A stretch of DNA of 64,000 nt. Origin: Roseovarius sp. (lineage in GTDB: Bacteria; Pseudomonadota; Alphaproteobacteria; Rhodobacterales; Rhodobacteraceae). The stretch's first letter is position 1. The number at the start of each line of letters is the position of its first letter. Positions 62,934-64,000 of the stretch are shown one piece after another. The position numbers were made by a program, and so were the translations under genes. The notes beneath the pieces are model-generated. The model was not told where the DNA came from, did not search any database, and saw only the letters and a list, made by a program, of their open reading frames with translations. The stretch spans positions 1 to 64,000 of the forward strand of contig JARGOC010000009.1 of assembly GCA_029212365.1 (NCBI GenBank), read 5' to 3'.

Positions 62934-64000
62934 TCACCCACATTTGGAATGGCCGCAGCTGGCGCATGTCATGCAGCCTTCAACCATGCGCATGTCGTAT
63001 TGCCCACATGACGGGCATGCCGGTCCTTTGGGCGTATCGAGGTTCACCACCTGCGCTTGCGGGTCAGATTTGAGGCCCATGCCTTCCCCATCAAGGAAAC
63101 CGATGGCCACCAGATGTTGCTCTAACACACCGCCAATGGCCGCAAGGATCGAGGGGATATATTTGCCATTCATCCAAGCCCCACCGCGCGGGTCGAACAC
63201 GGCCTTGAGCTCTTCAACCACAAAAGACACGTCACCACCACGGCGAAACACAGCAGAGATCATCCGTGTCAGCGCCACAGTCCAGGCGAAATGCTCCATG
63301 TTTTTGGAGTTGATAAACACCTCAAACGGCCTGCGATGGCCGTTCAGAACAATGTCATTTACAGTCACATAAATCGCATGATTGCTGTCGGGCCATTTCA
63401 ATTTGTAAGTGGCACCTTCCAGTTCATTCGGGCGATCCAGAGGCTCGGACATATACACAACTTCGCCGCCTTCAGCTGGCACAACGGCTGTGTTTTCACT
63501 GGGGGCATTATCGGTTGTTTCTCTGACACTCAGCACCGATCCCGTCACATCATTGGGCCGATAGGTGGTGCAGCCTTTGCAGCCGGTATCCCAGGCCTCC
63601 ATATAGACGTCCTTGAACGCCTCAAACGATATGTCAGCCGGGCAGTTGATGGTCTTTGAGATCGAACTGTCCACCCATTTTTGTGCCGCTGCCTGCATCT
63701 TTACATGCTCCAGCGGGGCCAGTGTCTGAGCGTTCACAAAGTGTTCGGGCAGGTCCACATCACCGAACTTCTCGCGCCATTGTTGGACGGCATAATCCAC
63801 CACTTCTTCCTCACTGCGGCTACCATCGCGTTGCAGCACCTTGCGGGTGTAGGAATAGGCGAACACCGGTTCAATGCCGCTGCTGACATTGCCGGCATAA
63901 AGGCTGATCGTGCCGGTTGGTGCAATTGAGGTCAGCAAAGCGTTGCGAATACCATGCTCACGCACGGCCTCGCGCACATCGTCGTCCATGGCCAACATGG
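62934..64000 (-). CDS. nrdJ: coenzyme B12-dependent ribonucleotide reductase, class II (C-terminal part)
   Basis: The last about 355 residues of a vitamin B12-dependent ribonucleotide reductase; the 5' part lies beyond the window. It contains LTSIAPTGTISLYAGNVSSGIEP, the substrate-phosphate-binding segment, then KTINCPADISFEAF and GCKGCTTYRPN. The C-terminal zinc-binding, redox-active tail has CPSCGQ and CMTCASCGHSKCG. The enzyme makes deoxyribonucleotides with adenosylcobalamin and works with or without oxygen, as expected in roseobacters. Confidence 0.94.
   Translation of the reverse strand, partial: MLAMDDDVREAVREHGIRNALLTSIAPTGTISLYAGNVSSGIEPVFAYSYTRKVLQRDGSRSEEEVVDYAVQQWREKFGDVDLPEHFVNAQTLAPLEHVKMQAAAQKWVDSSISKTINCPADISFEAFKDVYMEAWDTGCKGCTTYRPNDVTGSVLSVRETTDNAPSENTAVVPAEGGEVVYMSEPLDRPNELEGATYKLKWPDSNHAIYVTVNDIVLNGHRRPFEVFINSKNMEHFAWTVALTRMISAVFRRGGDVSFVVEELKAVFDPRGGAWMNGKYIPSILAAIGGVLEQHLVAIGFLDGEGMGLKSDPQAQVVNLDTPKGPACPSCGQYDMRMVEGCMTCASCGHSKCG

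Overview
This window looks like a chromosome segment of an alphaproteobacterium of the Rhodobacteraceae (roseobacter group). The main support is the gene order mdh-sucC-sucD-sucA-sucB-lpdA, together with ftsE-ftsX-plsC, a CobB-type sirtuin, MeaB, a coenzyme B12-dependent (class II) ribonucleotide reductase, and high-GC coding sequence throughout. No rRNA, tRNA or CRISPR array was recognised.

Layout. 1-10.6 kb: a small secreted protein, then the TCA block (malate dehydrogenase, succinyl-CoA ligase, 2-oxoglutarate dehydrogenase E1/E2/E3). 10.6-21.6 kb: housekeeping genes, including a PNPOx-like flavoprotein, plsC-ftsX-ftsE, a zinc-ribbon membrane protein, a histidinol-dehydrogenase-family enzyme, a phosphotyrosine phosphatase with an M50 protease, cobB, a copper chaperone, rpmB, a TlpA-like thioredoxin and argH with a small overlapping lipoprotein gene. 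21.6-24.6 kb: an apparent insertion (PACE efflux pump, LysR regulator, ATP-grasp enzyme) between argH and lysA. 24.7-39.3 kb: lysA, a DUF4175/TIGR02302 protein, an ABC exporter whose 3' end runs into a palindromic repeat, meaB, hrpB, an OmpA-family protein, ubiA and rsmE.

39.5-53.5 kb is the most interesting part. It holds an enamidase homologue, a MarR regulator, a five-gene branched-chain-amino-acid-type ABC importer, a molybdenum hydroxylase (separate FAD subunit plus a fused 2Fe-2S/Mo subunit), a 6-hydroxynicotinate reductase homologue, a UPF0280 (ApbE-like) protein and two tandem DUF1185 proteins. I read this as a reductive nicotinate (or related N-heterocycle) degradation locus. It matches the Eubacterium barkeri logic of hydroxylation, ring reduction and enamide hydrolysis, but sits in what looks like an aerobic marine bacterium. 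All three promoter regions of the locus carry a similar 12-bp element of the form TKYGYACRCTAA, so the MarR protein probably controls the whole set.

53.6-57.6 kb holds a fatty acid desaturase and a second molybdenum hydroxylase of the IorAB/NicAB type. 57.8-61.1 kb is a TPP riboswitch followed by the thiamine importer thiBPQ. 61.1-62.9 kb is a scar region: a 5'-truncated GrdB-like gene and a 5'-truncated IclR gene joined head to head, then an IS3-family remnant. The window ends inside nrdJ on the minus strand.

All calls come from reading the sequence. Family assignments rest on recalled motifs and family knowledge, not on database searches.
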